A stretch of 64,000 nucleotides of DNA from XN24 sp047921455 (GCA_047921455.1 JBLRWC010000003.1:42342-106341), one strand, 5' to 3'. Counted from the stretch's first letter, positions 1-8,841 are shown. Notes: generated from the sequence alone by a model not told the origin. Numbers and translations: made by a program.

Positions 1-284
1 ACGGCATCCCGTCGCGGTTTATCGGCGAATTGCCGGCGGAACTCGTCGAGGAAATTCGACCGAACGTGCGCGTGTCGCGACCCGTGGCGGCGCCGAGCGG
101 GCGGTTTCGCGACGAGGCGCCCGCCGGCATGGCGCTTGGGCAACGGGTCCGCCACGACCAGTTCGGCGAGGGCGTGGTGCTGAATCACGAGGGCCACGGC
201 AGCCATGCGCGGGTGCAGGTCAACTTCGAGGGCGCCGGCTCCAAGTGGCTGGTGCTGGCCTACGCACGCCTTGAAGTGATGTAA
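1..284 (+). CDS. uvrD: DNA helicase II UvrD, C-terminal fragment
   Basis: This is the last 93 or so codons of a superfamily 1 helicase that acts in nucleotide-excision and mismatch repair. The 5' part lies outside the window and the frame is open from base 3. What is seen: an SRFIGELP segment followed by a C-terminal module with GEGVVLNHEGHG and VNFEGAGSKWLVLAYA. This module is characteristic of the C-terminus of gammaproteobacterial UvrD/PcrA, a Tudor-like fold implicated in RNA polymerase contact. The helicase motifs themselves are not visible. The stop is TAA at 282-284, and trkA follows 36 bases later on the same strand. PcrA or Rep would be alternatives, but the VNFEG...KWL ending favours UvrD. 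Confidence 0.88.
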   Translation, partial: GIPSRFIGELPAELVEEIRPNVRVSRPVAAPSGRFRDEAPAGMALGQRVRHDQFGEGVVLNHEGHGSHARVQVNFEGAGSKWLVLAYARLEVM

Positions 285-320
285 CATCGGCAGCGCCGCC
301 CAGGCCGGACACAAAAAAGC

Positions 321-1733
321 ATGAAAATCCTCATACTCGGCGCGGGCACGGTCGGCTCTACTGCCGCCGAGTCGCTTTCCGAGGAAAACGAAATCACGGT
401 CGTCGACCTGAACGGCGGCCACCTGCTGGCATTGCAAGATCGTCTCGACATCCGCACGGTCGAGGGCCATGCCTCGCACCCGCGCGTGCTGGAAAAGGCG
501 GGCGCCGCCGACACCGACATCCTCGTCGCGCTGACCGACAGCGACGAGACCAACATGATCGCGTGCCAGATCGCCTACAGCCTCTACCGGACGCCGGTGC
601 GCATCGCGCGCATCCGGGCCACCGAGTACACCTCCCGCCAGGAGCTGTTCACCACCAAGACCATCCCGGTCGACACCATCATCAGCCCGGAACAGCTGGT
701 CACGGAGCACATCGAGCAACTCATCCATTACCCTGGCGCCCACCAGGTGCTGGATTTCGCCGACGGCCGGGTACGGCTGGTCGCCGTGATGGCCAAGACG
801 GGCGGACCATTGATCGGCCAGGAATTGCGGGAGTTGCGCCGGCATATTCCCCATACCGACGCGCGCGTGGCGGCAATTTACCGCCGCAGCGCAATCCTGC
901 CGGACGGCGACGACGACCCGGTCTACGAGACGATTCTGCCCGAGGGCGACACCGTCATCCGGCCGAACGACCTGGTGTTTTTCCTTGCAGCCCGCAAGGA
1001 TATTCGCGTCATGATGAGCGAGCTGCTGAAGCTGGAGCACCCGGCGCGCAGCATCATCATCGCCGGCGGCGGCCACATCGGCTTCGAGCTGGCGCGACGC
1101 CTGGAGAACACCAATCGTGTCAAGGTCATCGAGCGCGACCATGATCGCGCGCGCTTCATTGCGCAGCGACTCAAGCATGCGGTGGTGTTGACCGGCGACG
1201 CCGTGGACGAGGACCTGCTGCTACAGGAAAACATCGACAAGGTAGACGTATTTTGCGCACTCACCAGCGCCGAGGAGGCCAACATCCTGTCGTCCTTCCT
1301 CGCCAAGCGCATGGGCGCCTCGCGCGTCATCGCGCTCATCAACCGGCCTTCCTACGCCAAGCTGGTGGAAGACCGGTATGTCGACATCGCGGTGTCGCCG
1401 CAGGAAATCACGCTCAGCGCGTTGCTGGCGAAGGTGCGGGGGATGCGGCTCGACGTCGGCCAGGTGCACGCACTGCGCAGCGGTGCCGCCGAGGCCATCG
1501 AGGCCGTGGCCCACGGCGATACCAAGACCTCGAAAGTCGTCGGCAAGCGGATCGAGGACGTGCCGCTGCCGCCGGGCACGACCATCGGCGCGATCGTGCG
1601 CGGCGAAGAAGTCCTGATGGCGCACCATGACACGGAGATTCGCGGCGAGGACCACGTCATCCTGTTCCTCACGGATCGCAGCCAGATTCCGATTGTGGAA
1701 AAGCTGTTCCAGGTGAGCGTGACTTACACCTGA
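321..1733 (+). CDS. trkA: Trk system potassium transport regulatory protein TrkA
   Basis: Cytoplasmic NAD(H)-binding regulator of the TrkH/TrkG potassium channel. The 470 residues hold two RCK repeats. The first Rossmann motif, GAGTVGSTAA, starts at residue 7 and is followed by a DLNGG acidic turn. The second, AGGGHIGFELARRLE, is near residue 245. Each nucleotide-binding half is followed by a TrkA-C domain, and the C-terminal half ends with a typical DHVILFLT strand. Length is close to the E. coli protein (458). The ATG has only a weak Shine-Dalgarno sequence, but the N-terminus aligns with the first beta strand of the family. trkH begins 16 bases downstream, so the channel and its gate are co-transcribed. 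Confidence 0.96.
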   Translation: MKILILGAGTVGSTAAESLSEENEITVVDLNGGHLLALQDRLDIRTVEGHASHPRVLEKAGAADTDILVALTDSDETNMIACQIAYSLYRTPVRIARIRATEYTSRQELFTTKTIPVDTIISPEQLVTEHIEQLIHYPGAHQVLDFADGRVRLVAVMAKTGGPLIGQELRELRRHIPHTDARVAAIYRRSAILPDGDDDPVYETILPEGDTVIRPNDLVFFLAARKDIRVMMSELLKLEHPARSIIIAGGGHIGFELARRLENTNRVKVIERDHDRARFIAQRLKHAVVLTGDAVDEDLLLQENIDKVDVFCALTSAEEANILSSFLAKRMGASRVIALINRPSYAKLVEDRYVDIAVSPQEITLSALLAKVRGMRLDVGQVHALRSGAAEAIEAVAHGDTKTSKVVGKRIEDVPLPPGTTIGAIVRGEEVLMAHHDTEIRGEDHVILFLTDRSQIPIVEKLFQVSVTYT

Positions 1734-1749
1734 TGATGGCTGAAGCGCG

Positions 1750-3279
1750 ATGAACGGTCTTGTCGTACTGCGAATCATCGGACTGCTGCTAACGCTGTTC
1801 AGCCTGACCATGCTGCCGCCCGCTGTGGTCTCCTGGATCTATGCCGACGGCGCCTGGGCCGCGTTCGTGTACGCCTTCTTCATCATTCTCACGGCGGGGC
1901 TGGCGCTGTTCCTGCCGCTGCGCCGCCACCGTGCGGAGCTACGCATCCGTGACGGCTTCCTCGTGGTCGCCGGCTTCTGGGTGGTGCTCGGCTTTGCCGG
2001 CGCCGTGCCGTTGGTGCTGGTCGAAATCCCCATCATGAGCCTCACGGATGCCTTGTTCGAATCCGTGTCCGGGTTCACCACCACCGGCGCCACCGTGCTG
2101 GTGGGCCTCGACACGCTGCCGCACTCGGTGTTGTGGTATCGCCAGCAGAGTCACTGGTTCGGCGGCATGGGGATCATCGTGCTCGCGGTGGCGATCCTGC
2201 CGGTGCTGGGCGTCGGCGGCATGCAACTGTACCGGGCCGAGACGCCAGGCCCGATGAAAGACACCAAGCTCACGCCGCGCATCACGGAGACCGCTAAGGC
2301 GCTGTGGATCACTTACGTGGGACTGACGGCCGTTTGCGCCACCTCGTACCGGCTCGCGGGCATGAACTGGTTTGACGCGATCGGCCATGCTTTCAGCACC
2401 ATCGCCACGGCCGGCTTTTCTACCCACGATGCGAGCTTCGCGTACTTCGACAGCCCGCTGCTCGAGTGGCTCGGCGCCGTGTTCATGTTCCTCGGCGCAA
2501 CCAGCTTCGCACTCCATTTTTATGCCATGCGGCGGCTGATGCCGGACATTCACGTGCAGGTACGCGGCAACCTGCCGCGGTTCACGTGGCCTCACCGGCG
2601 CAAGGTATCGGTCGTCGACTCCATTAACAGTTACCTGCACGACCCCGAGTTTCGCGCTTTCATGGTGATCCAGGCCGGGCTGATCGCGCTCATTGCCGGC
2701 TACCTCGCGGTCAAGGGCCATCATACGCCGGGCGAATCATTGACCAAGGCCGTCTTCCAGTCGGTCTCGGTCGGCACGACCACGGGCTTCAGTTCTGCGG
2801 ACTTCTCCAGCTGGCCAGGCGCGCTGCCAGTACTGCTGATTCTCGCCAGCTTCATCGGCGGCTGCGCCGGCTCCACGTCCGGCGGCATGAAGGTGTTGCG
2901 CTGGCTGCTGATCGTCAAGCAGGGATGGCGCGAGCTGGCACGCTTGCTGCACCCGAACGCCGTGATGATGGTACGCCTCGGCGAGCGGGGCGTGCCGAGC
3001 CGCGTGACGGAGGCCGTCTGGGGCTTCTTCTCCGTCTACGTGGTGGTGTTCTGCATTCTGATGGCCATCATGATGTTTATCGGCCTGGACCAGGTGACCG
3101 CCTTCTCCGCCGTGGCGGCGACGCTGAACAACCTCGGTCCGGGACTCGGTGATGTGAGCTCGACGTTCGGTACCGTGCCGGACGCCGCCAAGTGGGTCGG
3201 GATCATCGGCATGATCCTTGGCCGGCTGGAAATTTTCACGCTGCTGGTGTTACTGACGCCGGAGTTCTGGAGGCGCTGA
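1750..3279 (+). CDS. trkH: Trk-type potassium uptake channel TrkH
   Basis: Inner-membrane potassium-translocating subunit that works with TrkA. The 509 residues are strongly hydrophobic and carry the four pore-loop repeats of the SKT superfamily: SVSGFTTTGATV (near residue 105), STIATAGFSTHD (near 217), SVSVGTTTGFSS (near 340), and a degenerate TLNNLGPGLGD near 460. The motif HWFGGMGIIVL is diagnostic for TrkH. Ten or more membrane segments are evident. It lies 16 bases after trkA, and its TGA overlaps the ATG of the next gene. It is slightly longer than E. coli TrkH (483). Confidence 0.95.
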   Translation: MNGLVVLRIIGLLLTLFSLTMLPPAVVSWIYADGAWAAFVYAFFIILTAGLALFLPLRRHRAELRIRDGFLVVAGFWVVLGFAGAVPLVLVEIPIMSLTDALFESVSGFTTTGATVLVGLDTLPHSVLWYRQQSHWFGGMGIIVLAVAILPVLGVGGMQLYRAETPGPMKDTKLTPRITETAKALWITYVGLTAVCATSYRLAGMNWFDAIGHAFSTIATAGFSTHDASFAYFDSPLLEWLGAVFMFLGATSFALHFYAMRRLMPDIHVQVRGNLPRFTWPHRRKVSVVDSINSYLHDPEFRAFMVIQAGLIALIAGYLAVKGHHTPGESLTKAVFQSVSVGTTTGFSSADFSSWPGALPVLLILASFIGGCAGSTSGGMKVLRWLLIVKQGWRELARLLHPNAVMMVRLGERGVPSRVTEAVWGFFSVYVVVFCILMAIMMFIGLDQVTAFSAVAATLNNLGPGLGDVSSTFGTVPDAAKWVGIIGMILGRLEIFTLLVLLTPEFWRR

Positions 3280-3602
3280 TGCGCAAGGCACTCGAACAAT
3301 TATTGGCCGGCGGGCGCGACGACGCCCTGCTGCGATTTTCCCTCGGCAGCGCCTGCCTGAAGGAAGGGGACGCCGGCGCGGCCGCCGGGCATTTCGAGCG
3401 CGCCGTGGAACATGACCCTGGTTATTCGGCCGCATGGAAACAGCTCGGCCAGGCCTTGATGGCCGGCGGCCAGCCCGAGCAGGCAGCACAGGCCTGGACA
3501 AAGGGCATCGAAACGGCCGAGGCGAAGGGCGACGTGCAGGCCGCGAAAGAAATGCGGGTGTTTCTCAAACGAGCGCGCAAACAAGTCGGGGGGCTTCGGT
3601 AA
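3279..3602 (+). CDS. Small tetratricopeptide-repeat protein
   Basis: A 107-residue soluble protein made of about two and a half TPR units. The clearest is AAAGHFERAVEHDPGYSAAWKQLGQAL, with the conserved A-x3-F and DP-x-Y/W pattern, followed by GGQPEQAAQAWTKGIETAEAKGD. There is no signal peptide and no enzymatic domain. The start ATG (3279) overlaps the trkH TGA in a TGATG arrangement, and its own TAA overlaps the mgtE ATG (TAATG). Translation is therefore coupled across trkH, this gene and mgtE. TPR proteins are scaffolds; the partner here is unknown, and position suggests a link with membrane cation transport (inference). Confidence 0.85.
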   Translation: MRKALEQLLAGGRDDALLRFSLGSACLKEGDAGAAAGHFERAVEHDPGYSAAWKQLGQALMAGGQPEQAAQAWTKGIETAEAKGDVQAAKEMRVFLKRARKQVGGLR

Positions 3603-4984
3603 TGGCGCACACTCCGGCGAACGCGCCCGGCGAGGAAATGCAGCACGCTGGACTCGTCGAAGCCATGCGCGCGGCCAGTATCTCCGGCGACGCCGTTGCG
3701 CTGCGGGCCGCAGTCGAAAACGAACATCCGGCGGATATCAGCACGGCGCTGGAAGAATTCGAGCCGCACCAGGCCTGGGCAATGCTGGACCTGGTACCGC
3801 TGCAGGAACAGGCCAGGATCTTCGGCTACTTTGCGCGCGACTTCCAGGTGGCCCTGGCGCAGGCCGCGCCACGCGCGAAACTCGCCCGGATCGTGGCCGA
3901 AATGCGCTCGGACGAGCGGGCCGACCTGTTCAACGAGTTATCCGAAGAGGCACAGGATGCACTGCTGCCGGCGCTGGCGCAGGCGGAACGCGAGGACATC
4001 CGCCGCCTGGCGAGCTACGAGGAGGACACCGCCGGGGCCATCATGACCTCGGAATACGCGCTGCTTGGCGCCAACCTGACGGCCGCCGAGGCGATTGCAA
4101 AGCTCCGCCACGAGGCACCGGACAAGGAGACGATTTACCGCGCCTACGTGGCCGGCGCGGATCGCCGGCTGGTCGGCGCCGTCCGCCTGCACGACCTGAT
4201 TCTCGCCTCGCCGAGAACCCTGGTCCGCGACCTGATGGAAGCAGACCCGGTCGCGGCTCGCGTCGACGAGGACCAGGAGGAAGTTGCTCGCAAGATCTCC
4301 CGCTACGACGTGCTGGCCCTGCCGGTGGTAGACGCCGAACAGCGCATCATCGGCATTGTCACCCACGATGACGCCATGGACGTCATCCAGGCAGAGGCGA
4401 CCGAGGATTTTCACAAGGTCGGCACGATCGGCAAGCTGGACACCAGCGTTCGCGGCGCTTCCATCGGCTTGCTCTACCGCAAGCGCATCGGGTGGCTGGT
4501 CCTGCTGGTCTTTGGGAACCTGTTGTCGGGCGCCGGCATTCACTATTACGAAGAAACGATCGCGGCCGTCGTGGCGCTGGTGTTCTTCCTGCCGCTGTTG
4601 ATTGGCTCCAGCGGCAACGCGGGTTCACAGGCCGCGACCCTGATGGTCCGGGCGCTGGCCACCGGCGACGTCATGCTCAGGGACTGGGGGAAAATGCTCG
4701 GCCGCGAGGTCCTGATCGCCGTGCTGCTGGGCGTCACCATGGCGGTGGCAATCTCGGGTATCGGCTGGTACCGGGGCGGCCCCGAGGTGGCGTTGGCAGT
4801 GGCCATCACCATGGTGCTGGTGGTCATGGTCGGCAGCCTGATCGGGATGTCGCTGCCCTTCGTGCTCAGTCGTTTCAAGCTTGACCCGGCGACGGCAAGC
4901 GCGCCGCTGGTGGCGACCATGGCGGACGCCGCCGGTGTGTTCATCTATTTCGGCGTCGCAACCGCGATCCTGTTCCCATCCTGA
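3602..4984 (+). CDS. mgtE: Magnesium transporter MgtE
   Basis: Divalent-cation channel of the inner membrane. The 460 residues show the family layout: an N-terminal superhelical MgtE-N domain (roughly 30-130, with HPADISTALEEF), a tandem CBS pair (about 135-255, with EDTAGAIMTSEYALL and RYDVLALPVVDAEQRIIGIVTHDD), and five hydrophobic segments from about 285. The signature GSSGNAGSQAATLMVRALATGD marks the pore region, and FKLDPATASAPLVATMADAAGVFIYF is the conserved end. The ATG at 3602 overlaps the preceding TAA. An upstream in-frame start exists but would run through the TPR gene. It ends the trk-mgtE transcription unit. Confidence 0.95.
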   Translation: MAHTPANAPGEEMQHAGLVEAMRAASISGDAVALRAAVENEHPADISTALEEFEPHQAWAMLDLVPLQEQARIFGYFARDFQVALAQAAPRAKLARIVAEMRSDERADLFNELSEEAQDALLPALAQAEREDIRRLASYEEDTAGAIMTSEYALLGANLTAAEAIAKLRHEAPDKETIYRAYVAGADRRLVGAVRLHDLILASPRTLVRDLMEADPVAARVDEDQEEVARKISRYDVLALPVVDAEQRIIGIVTHDDAMDVIQAEATEDFHKVGTIGKLDTSVRGASIGLLYRKRIGWLVLLVFGNLLSGAGIHYYEETIAAVVALVFFLPLLIGSSGNAGSQAATLMVRALATGDVMLRDWGKMLGREVLIAVLLGVTMAVAISGIGWYRGGPEVALAVAITMVLVVMVGSLIGMSLPFVLSRFKLDPATASAPLVATMADAAGVFIYFGVATAILFPS

Positions 4985-5057
4985 GCCCGAGGGAACCGGC
5001 CGTGCCGAGGCGCCGACATGATTTCCCCATTTTTGGTGTAATTCGCTCGTTGTGGGA

Positions 5058-5086
5058 TTTACTGCGCCTGTGGCCGGCTCATAGAT
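5058..5086 (+). promoter_or_regulatory. Possible sigma-70 promoter for dtd-tatABC
   Basis: TTTACT at 5058-5063 and ATAGAT at 5081-5086 are separated by 17 bases, in a locally AT-rich part of the 160-base gap between mgtE and dtd. The match to consensus is moderate and the assignment is positional. Nothing else is recognisable in this gap. Confidence 0.3.
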
Positions 5087-5144
5087 ATATTGGGTGGGGC
5101 TCGAACGGACTTGTACCGTGTGATTACGCCATGGAGGACGAATA

Positions 5145-5618
5145 ATGATCGCCCTGATTCAACGCGTCACCCGGGCCTCCGTACAGGTAGATGGCGAGAT
5201 CGTGGGGCAAATCGGCCCAGGTCTGCTCGCGCTGGTCGCGGTGGAGCGGGGCGATGACGCGCAGCGGGCAGGGCGATTGGCCGAGCGCATCCTGGGCTAC
5301 CGGGTATTCGAGGATGCCGAGGGGCGCATGAACCGGTCGCTCGCGGACACCGGCGGCGGCCTGTTGCTCGTCTCGCAGTTCACGCTCGCCGCCGACACGC
5401 GCAAGGGCGCGCGACCAAGTTTCACGCCGGCTGCCGACCCGGCGACCGGGCGCGAACTGTTCGCCGTCCTGCTGGCCGCCGCCCGCAGGCTGCACCAACC
5501 GGTCGAAACCGGCCGATTCGGTGCCCACATGCAGGTCGAGCTGGTGAATGACGGCCCGGTGACTTTCTGCCTGCGTGTCACTCCAGAGGGCAGCGATTAC
5601 GGGATGCTTAGCGTATGA
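5145..5618 (+). CDS. dtd: D-aminoacyl-tRNA deacylase
   Basis: Cytoplasmic enzyme that hydrolyses D-amino acids mischarged onto tRNA, a chiral proofreading step. At 157 residues it has the expected family length. MIALIQRV is the usual N-terminus, LLLVSQFTLAADTRKG contains the SQFTL motif (near residue 80), and NDGPVTFCL near 137 carries the Gly-Pro motif that inserts cis into the partner's active site. A GGAGG Shine-Dalgarno sequence lies about 10 bases before the ATG. tatA follows after 51 bases, so co-transcription with the Tat genes is likely. Confidence 0.96.
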   Translation: MIALIQRVTRASVQVDGEIVGQIGPGLLALVAVERGDDAQRAGRLAERILGYRVFEDAEGRMNRSLADTGGGLLLVSQFTLAADTRKGARPSFTPAADPATGRELFAVLLAAARRLHQPVETGRFGAHMQVELVNDGPVTFCLRVTPEGSDYGMLSV

Positions 5619-5669
5619 TTGGCGGTCTGCGCATCACAACGGCCGCCGGCCGTAAAAACGGAGGATCGC

Positions 5670-5918
5670 ATGGGCCTAGGTGGCATCAGTCTCTGGCAAC
5701 TCCTGATCGTTCTGCTGATCGTGGTGTTGATTTTCGGTACAAAACGTCTCAAGAGCATCGGCTCCGACCTCGGCGGCGCCGTCAAGGGCTTCCGCAGTTC
5801 GATGTCGGAGGGGGAGTCGGAAGCGCGCAAGGATCAGCTTTCCGACCAGCGCAAGGAAGACGCTGACTTCCCTGAAAACAAGGTCAAGGAAAAGGATCAG
5901 GATCAGAACAGGGCCTGA
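5670..5918 (+). CDS. tatA: Twin-arginine translocase subunit TatA
   Basis: Pore-forming subunit of the Tat exporter. The 82-residue protein begins MGLGGISLWQLLIVL, a short periplasmic N-tail followed by a single transmembrane helix. FGTKRLKSIGSDLGGAVKGFRS then forms the conserved FG hinge and amphipathic helix, and a charged, disordered tail of Lys, Glu and Asp ends the protein. The ATG at 5670 has GAGG 5 bases upstream. An in-frame ATG at 5619 would give a longer tail absent from the family. tatB follows 5 bases after the TGA. Tat substrates in this window include the PhoX protein at 29.7-32.0 kb. Confidence 0.95.
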   Translation: MGLGGISLWQLLIVLLIVVLIFGTKRLKSIGSDLGGAVKGFRSSMSEGESEARKDQLSDQRKEDADFPENKVKEKDQDQNRA

Positions 5919-5923
5919 CCCCG

Positions 5924-6304
5924 GTGTTCGACATCGGCTTTTGGGAACTGTCTCTGCTCATGCTGCTGGCCCTGCTCATCGTGGGACCTGAGCGGCTGCC
6001 CGGCATGGTAAGCACGATCGGCAACTGGGCCGGCCGGGCCAAGTTCATGGCGCGCAGCCTGCGCATGCAGGTAGAGCGTGAGCTTGCCCGCGAGGTTGCC
6101 GAGAAAGGCGAGCAGGATGGCGCGTCGGGTGCGAAGACGGCGTCCGCCGCGCCGCGCGAGCCGAAAGAAAGTTCGCCGGTACAGGAGGCCGCCGAAGCTG
6201 CGCAACGCGCGCAGGAAGAAGCCCTGGAAGCGGCTCGCATGAAACAGCAGGACGTGCAGGAAACGGCGGAGAGCCAGCGCGATGACCGAAGCCAAAAGGA
6301 CTGA
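5924..6304 (+). CDS. tatB: Sec-independent translocase subunit TatB
   Basis: Substrate-receptor subunit of Tat, acting with TatC. The 126 residues start at GTG and read MFDIGFWELSLLMLLALLIVGPERLP, containing the TatB-type GPERLP motif in place of TatA's FG hinge. An amphipathic helix (AGRAKFMARSLRMQVEREL) and a long Ala/Glu-rich tail follow. The tail overlaps the beginning of tatC by 23 bases, so translation of the two is coupled. The length is at the short end of the family. Confidence 0.94.
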   Translation: MFDIGFWELSLLMLLALLIVGPERLPGMVSTIGNWAGRAKFMARSLRMQVERELAREVAEKGEQDGASGAKTASAAPREPKESSPVQEAAEAAQRAQEEALEAARMKQQDVQETAESQRDDRSQKD

Positions 6305-7055
6305 GGGACCCGCCGAAGGCACCCTCCTGTCCCATCTCGTCGAACTGCGCAACCGGGTTCTGAAGATGGTGGTCGCGGTGCTGCTGATTTTCATCTGCCT
6401 GGCGCCGTTCGCCGACGCCATTTTCACCCTGACGGCCGAGCCCCTGATGGCGCGCCTGCCCGAGGGCACCAGCATGATCGCCACCCAGGTGGCGTCGCCG
6501 TTCCTGACGCCCTTCAAGCTGGCGCTGGCGGTCGCGGTGTTCCTGGCCATGCCGTTCCTGCTTTACCAGGCATGGTCTTTCATCGCGCCGGGCCTCTACA
6601 AGCACGAACGTCGCCTCATGATGCCGTTGATGGCGTCCAGCATCGTGCTTTTCTACAGCGGTGTCGCCTTCGCCTATTACGTCGTTTTTCCGCTGATGTT
6701 CGCCTTCTTCACCGCCGTGGCCCCCACGGGCGTCACGGTGATGACCGATATCGCCGCCTACCTCGACTTCGTGCTGGCGCTGTTCTTTGCTTTCGGCCTG
6801 GCCTTCGAGGTGCCGGTTGCGACCGTGCTGGCGGTATGGGCCGGTTTCACGACCCCCGAAAAACTTTCAAAGAAACGGCCGTACGTGTTGCTGGGCGCCT
6901 TCGTGCTCGGCATGTTGCTGACGCCGCCCGACATCATTTCACAGACCTTGCTGGCCGTGCCGGTCTACATTCTTTTCGAGGCCGGCATCATCATGGCGCG
7001 CTTCATGGTGCCCGGTCACAGGGAAGTCGAGGCGCAGCAACGCGAGAGCCAATAG
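6282..7055 (+). CDS. tatC: Twin-arginine translocase subunit TatC
   Basis: Six-helix inner-membrane receptor for twin-arginine signal peptides. The 257 residues carry the family hallmarks: LLSHLVELRNRVLK near the N-terminus (the conserved HLxELRxR), SPFLTPFKLAL, FIAPGLYKHERR in the first cytoplasmic loop, FGLAFEVPV, and the RPYVLLGAFVLGMLLTPPDIISQ block. The ATG lies inside tatB. The gene ends the dtd-tatABC unit, and the next gene is convergent. Confidence 0.96.
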   Translation: MTEAKRTEGPAEGTLLSHLVELRNRVLKMVVAVLLIFICLAPFADAIFTLTAEPLMARLPEGTSMIATQVASPFLTPFKLALAVAVFLAMPFLLYQAWSFIAPGLYKHERRLMMPLMASSIVLFYSGVAFAYYVVFPLMFAFFTAVAPTGVTVMTDIAAYLDFVLALFFAFGLAFEVPVATVLAVWAGFTTPEKLSKKRPYVLLGAFVLGMLLTPPDIISQTLLAVPVYILFEAGIIMARFMVPGHREVEAQQRESQ

Positions 7056-7076
7056 CGGCCGCCATCGGCTGCGACC

Positions 7077-7397
7077 TCAGGCGCTCGATTTTTTCTCCGC
7101 GGCGGCAAACTTTTCCAGCTGTGCCGGCGTCGCTTCGCGCTGGTGGCGCTGCTTGTACTCCGCATAGGGCATGCCGTACACGATCTCCCGTGCCTGGTCA
7201 TAGTCCAGCTCGACGCCCTGTTCGGCGGCGGCACTGGCATACCATTTAGACAGGCAGTTGCGGCAGAAATACGCAAGATTCATCAGGTCGAGATTCTGCA
7301 CCTCGGGGTGGCTGCGCAGGTGTTCGACCAGCCTGCGAAAGACCTGCGCTTCGATCTCGGTCCGGGTGGCCTCGTTTCCGACTTGCTGTTCGCTCAT
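7077..7397 (-). CDS. DUF1244 family protein
   Basis: A 106-residue soluble protein of the DUF1244 family, whose function is not established. The recognisable core is FRRLVEHLRSHPEVQNLDLMNLAYFCRNCLSKWY (residues about 20-53), with two conserved Cys in the FCRNC motif, followed by GMPYAEYKQRHQ. The spaced Cys and His suggest metal or redox chemistry, but that is inference. A GAGAGGTGA Shine-Dalgarno sequence precedes the ATG. It is convergent with tatC (21-base gap) and divergent from the EamA gene across about 160 bases with no other recognisable element. Confidence 0.85.
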   Translation of the reverse strand: MSEQQVGNEATRTEIEAQVFRRLVEHLRSHPEVQNLDLMNLAYFCRNCLSKWYASAAAEQGVELDYDQAREIVYGMPYAEYKQRHQREATPAQLEKFAAAEKKSSA

Positions 7398-7558
7398 ATC
7401 CGGTCACCTCTCGTTTATCTGCGAATCTGGCCGGTGGAAGCGCGATTGGAACACTGCGCCGCTGGCCGGCAGGAGGAGCATTATAGCGGGGCCGTGAACA
7501 ACTGCTGCCGGTAGTTCGGCCGGGCAGTACAATGCCCGCTGCCTGTCGCGAGATCACC

Positions 7559-8470
7559 ATGGACACAGCGCCTTCCCGGCTCGCCATCATCACCGCGTTC
7601 GCGATCGTTTATATCGTCTGGGGCTCGACGTACCTCGCCATCGGCGTGTCCGTGCAGGAGTTGCCGCCGGGCCTGCTGGCCGGCGTTCGTTTTATCCTTG
7701 CCGGCCTTGCGCTGGGCACGCTCGCCCTGCTGCGCGGCCAGTCACTGCCGCGCGCGCCGGGCGACTGGCGCACCGCGGGTATTCTCGGCCTGGCCTTCAT
7801 TGTGCTCGGCAACGGCGTGGTCACATGGGCGCAGCAATGGGTGCCCTCCAACCAGGCGGCGTTGATCATTGCGAGTTCCGCGCTGTTCACGGCCTGGTTC
7901 GGCACCTTTGGTCGCCGGGGTGTGGCGCTGAGTCGCGCCACGAGGATCGGGCTGTTCGCGGGCCTCTTCGGCACGGCGCTGCTGATCTGGCCGGAGGGGT
8001 CGACCGAGGAGATACCGGGTGGGGACCTGTTGTGGCCCAAGGTCGCTATTCTTATGTCGACGCTGGCCTGGTCGTGGGGCGTCATGCACAGCCGCAACGC
8101 CACCGTCACCATGAAACCGCTGATGTTCGTCGCTTGCCAAATGCTCATTGGCGGCAGCGTGCTGACGCTGGTCGGCATCGCCAATGGCGAACTCGCACGC
8201 TGGACGTGGACAGTCGCCGGCATCGGCGGCTTGCTGTACCTGACCGTGTTCGGCTCGTGTCTCGCCTATGCCACTTACATGTGGCTGATCAACCAGACGA
8301 CACCGGCGCGGCTCGGCACGATCGCCTATATCAACCCGGCAATCGCCACGGCGCTCGGCTGGTGGCTGCTCGGCGAGTCGCTGAGCGGCCTGCAGCTGGG
8401 CGGCATGGCCGTCATCCTCGCCAGCGTCACCTGGGTGACCATCAGCGCGCGCGCCATCGGGCGGCGCTAG
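7559..8470 (+). CDS. EamA/DMT-superfamily exporter, YedA-like
   Basis: Ten-helix inner-membrane transporter of the drug/metabolite family. The 303 residues contain two EamA halves. The first begins AIVYIVWGSTYLAIG (near residue 12), the signature of the YedA/RhaT-like subgroup. The second ends TIAYINPAIATALGWWLLGE followed by a last helix. The substrate is not predictable from sequence. ATG at 7559 places the first helix correctly; an in-frame ATG nine codons upstream (7532) is possible. Its stop overlaps the 3' end of the convergent holin-like gene by 4 bases. Confidence 0.88.
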   Translation: MDTAPSRLAIITAFAIVYIVWGSTYLAIGVSVQELPPGLLAGVRFILAGLALGTLALLRGQSLPRAPGDWRTAGILGLAFIVLGNGVVTWAQQWVPSNQAALIIASSALFTAWFGTFGRRGVALSRATRIGLFAGLFGTALLIWPEGSTEEIPGGDLLWPKVAILMSTLAWSWGVMHSRNATVTMKPLMFVACQMLIGGSVLTLVGIANGELARWTWTVAGIGGLLYLTVFGSCLAYATYMWLINQTTPARLGTIAYINPAIATALGWWLLGESLSGLQLGGMAVILASVTWVTISARAIGRR

Positions 8471-8841
8471 CGACGCATGACAATGATCTCGTAGCGGCCG
8501 TTCGGGCCGATGAAAGACGCAGCCAACCAGCTGAAAAAGCTGACGAAGATCGCGCCAAAAAAAGCGCTCCAGAACCCGCCCAGGGTAAAGCCCTCGAATA
8601 CCACGGACACCAGTCCCAGCATCATCGCATTGACGACCAGCAGGAACAGGCCGAGCGTCAGGATGGTGAGCGGCACGGTCAACAGGATCACCAGCGGCCG
8701 CACGAAAGCGTTCACGATGCCGAGCAGCAGCGCCGCGCCCAGTACCGTGAACGCGCCCTCGAGTTCCATCCCGGGCACGATCAGTGCGGCCAGCCACAGC
8801 GAGACCGCGGTGATCAGCATGCGCACCAGGAATCCGTTCAT
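8467..8841 (-). CDS. Phage-holin-like family membrane protein (Phage_holin_4_2 type)
   Basis: A 124-residue, four-helix membrane protein. The pattern VPGMELEG...ALLLGIVNAFVRPLVILLTVPLTILTLGLFLLVVNA matches the broadly distributed bacterial 'phage holin family IV' proteins, which are chromosomal and not tied to prophages. Their role is unknown. There is a strong GAGGAGG ribosome site. It follows the VC0807-type gene by 10 bases on the same strand, so it probably belongs to the ferritin-like gene cluster. No phage genes occur nearby. Confidence 0.85.
   Translation of the reverse strand: MNGFLVRMLITAVSLWLAALIVPGMELEGAFTVLGAALLLGIVNAFVRPLVILLTVPLTILTLGLFLLVVNAMMLGLVSVVFEGFTLGGFWSAFFGAIFVSFFSWLAASFIGPNGRYEIIVMRR

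Noticed and set aside
8467..8841. Phage holin, which could suggest a prophage
   Set aside because: This holin family is common on bacterial chromosomes and no other phage gene, integrase or attachment site is present.
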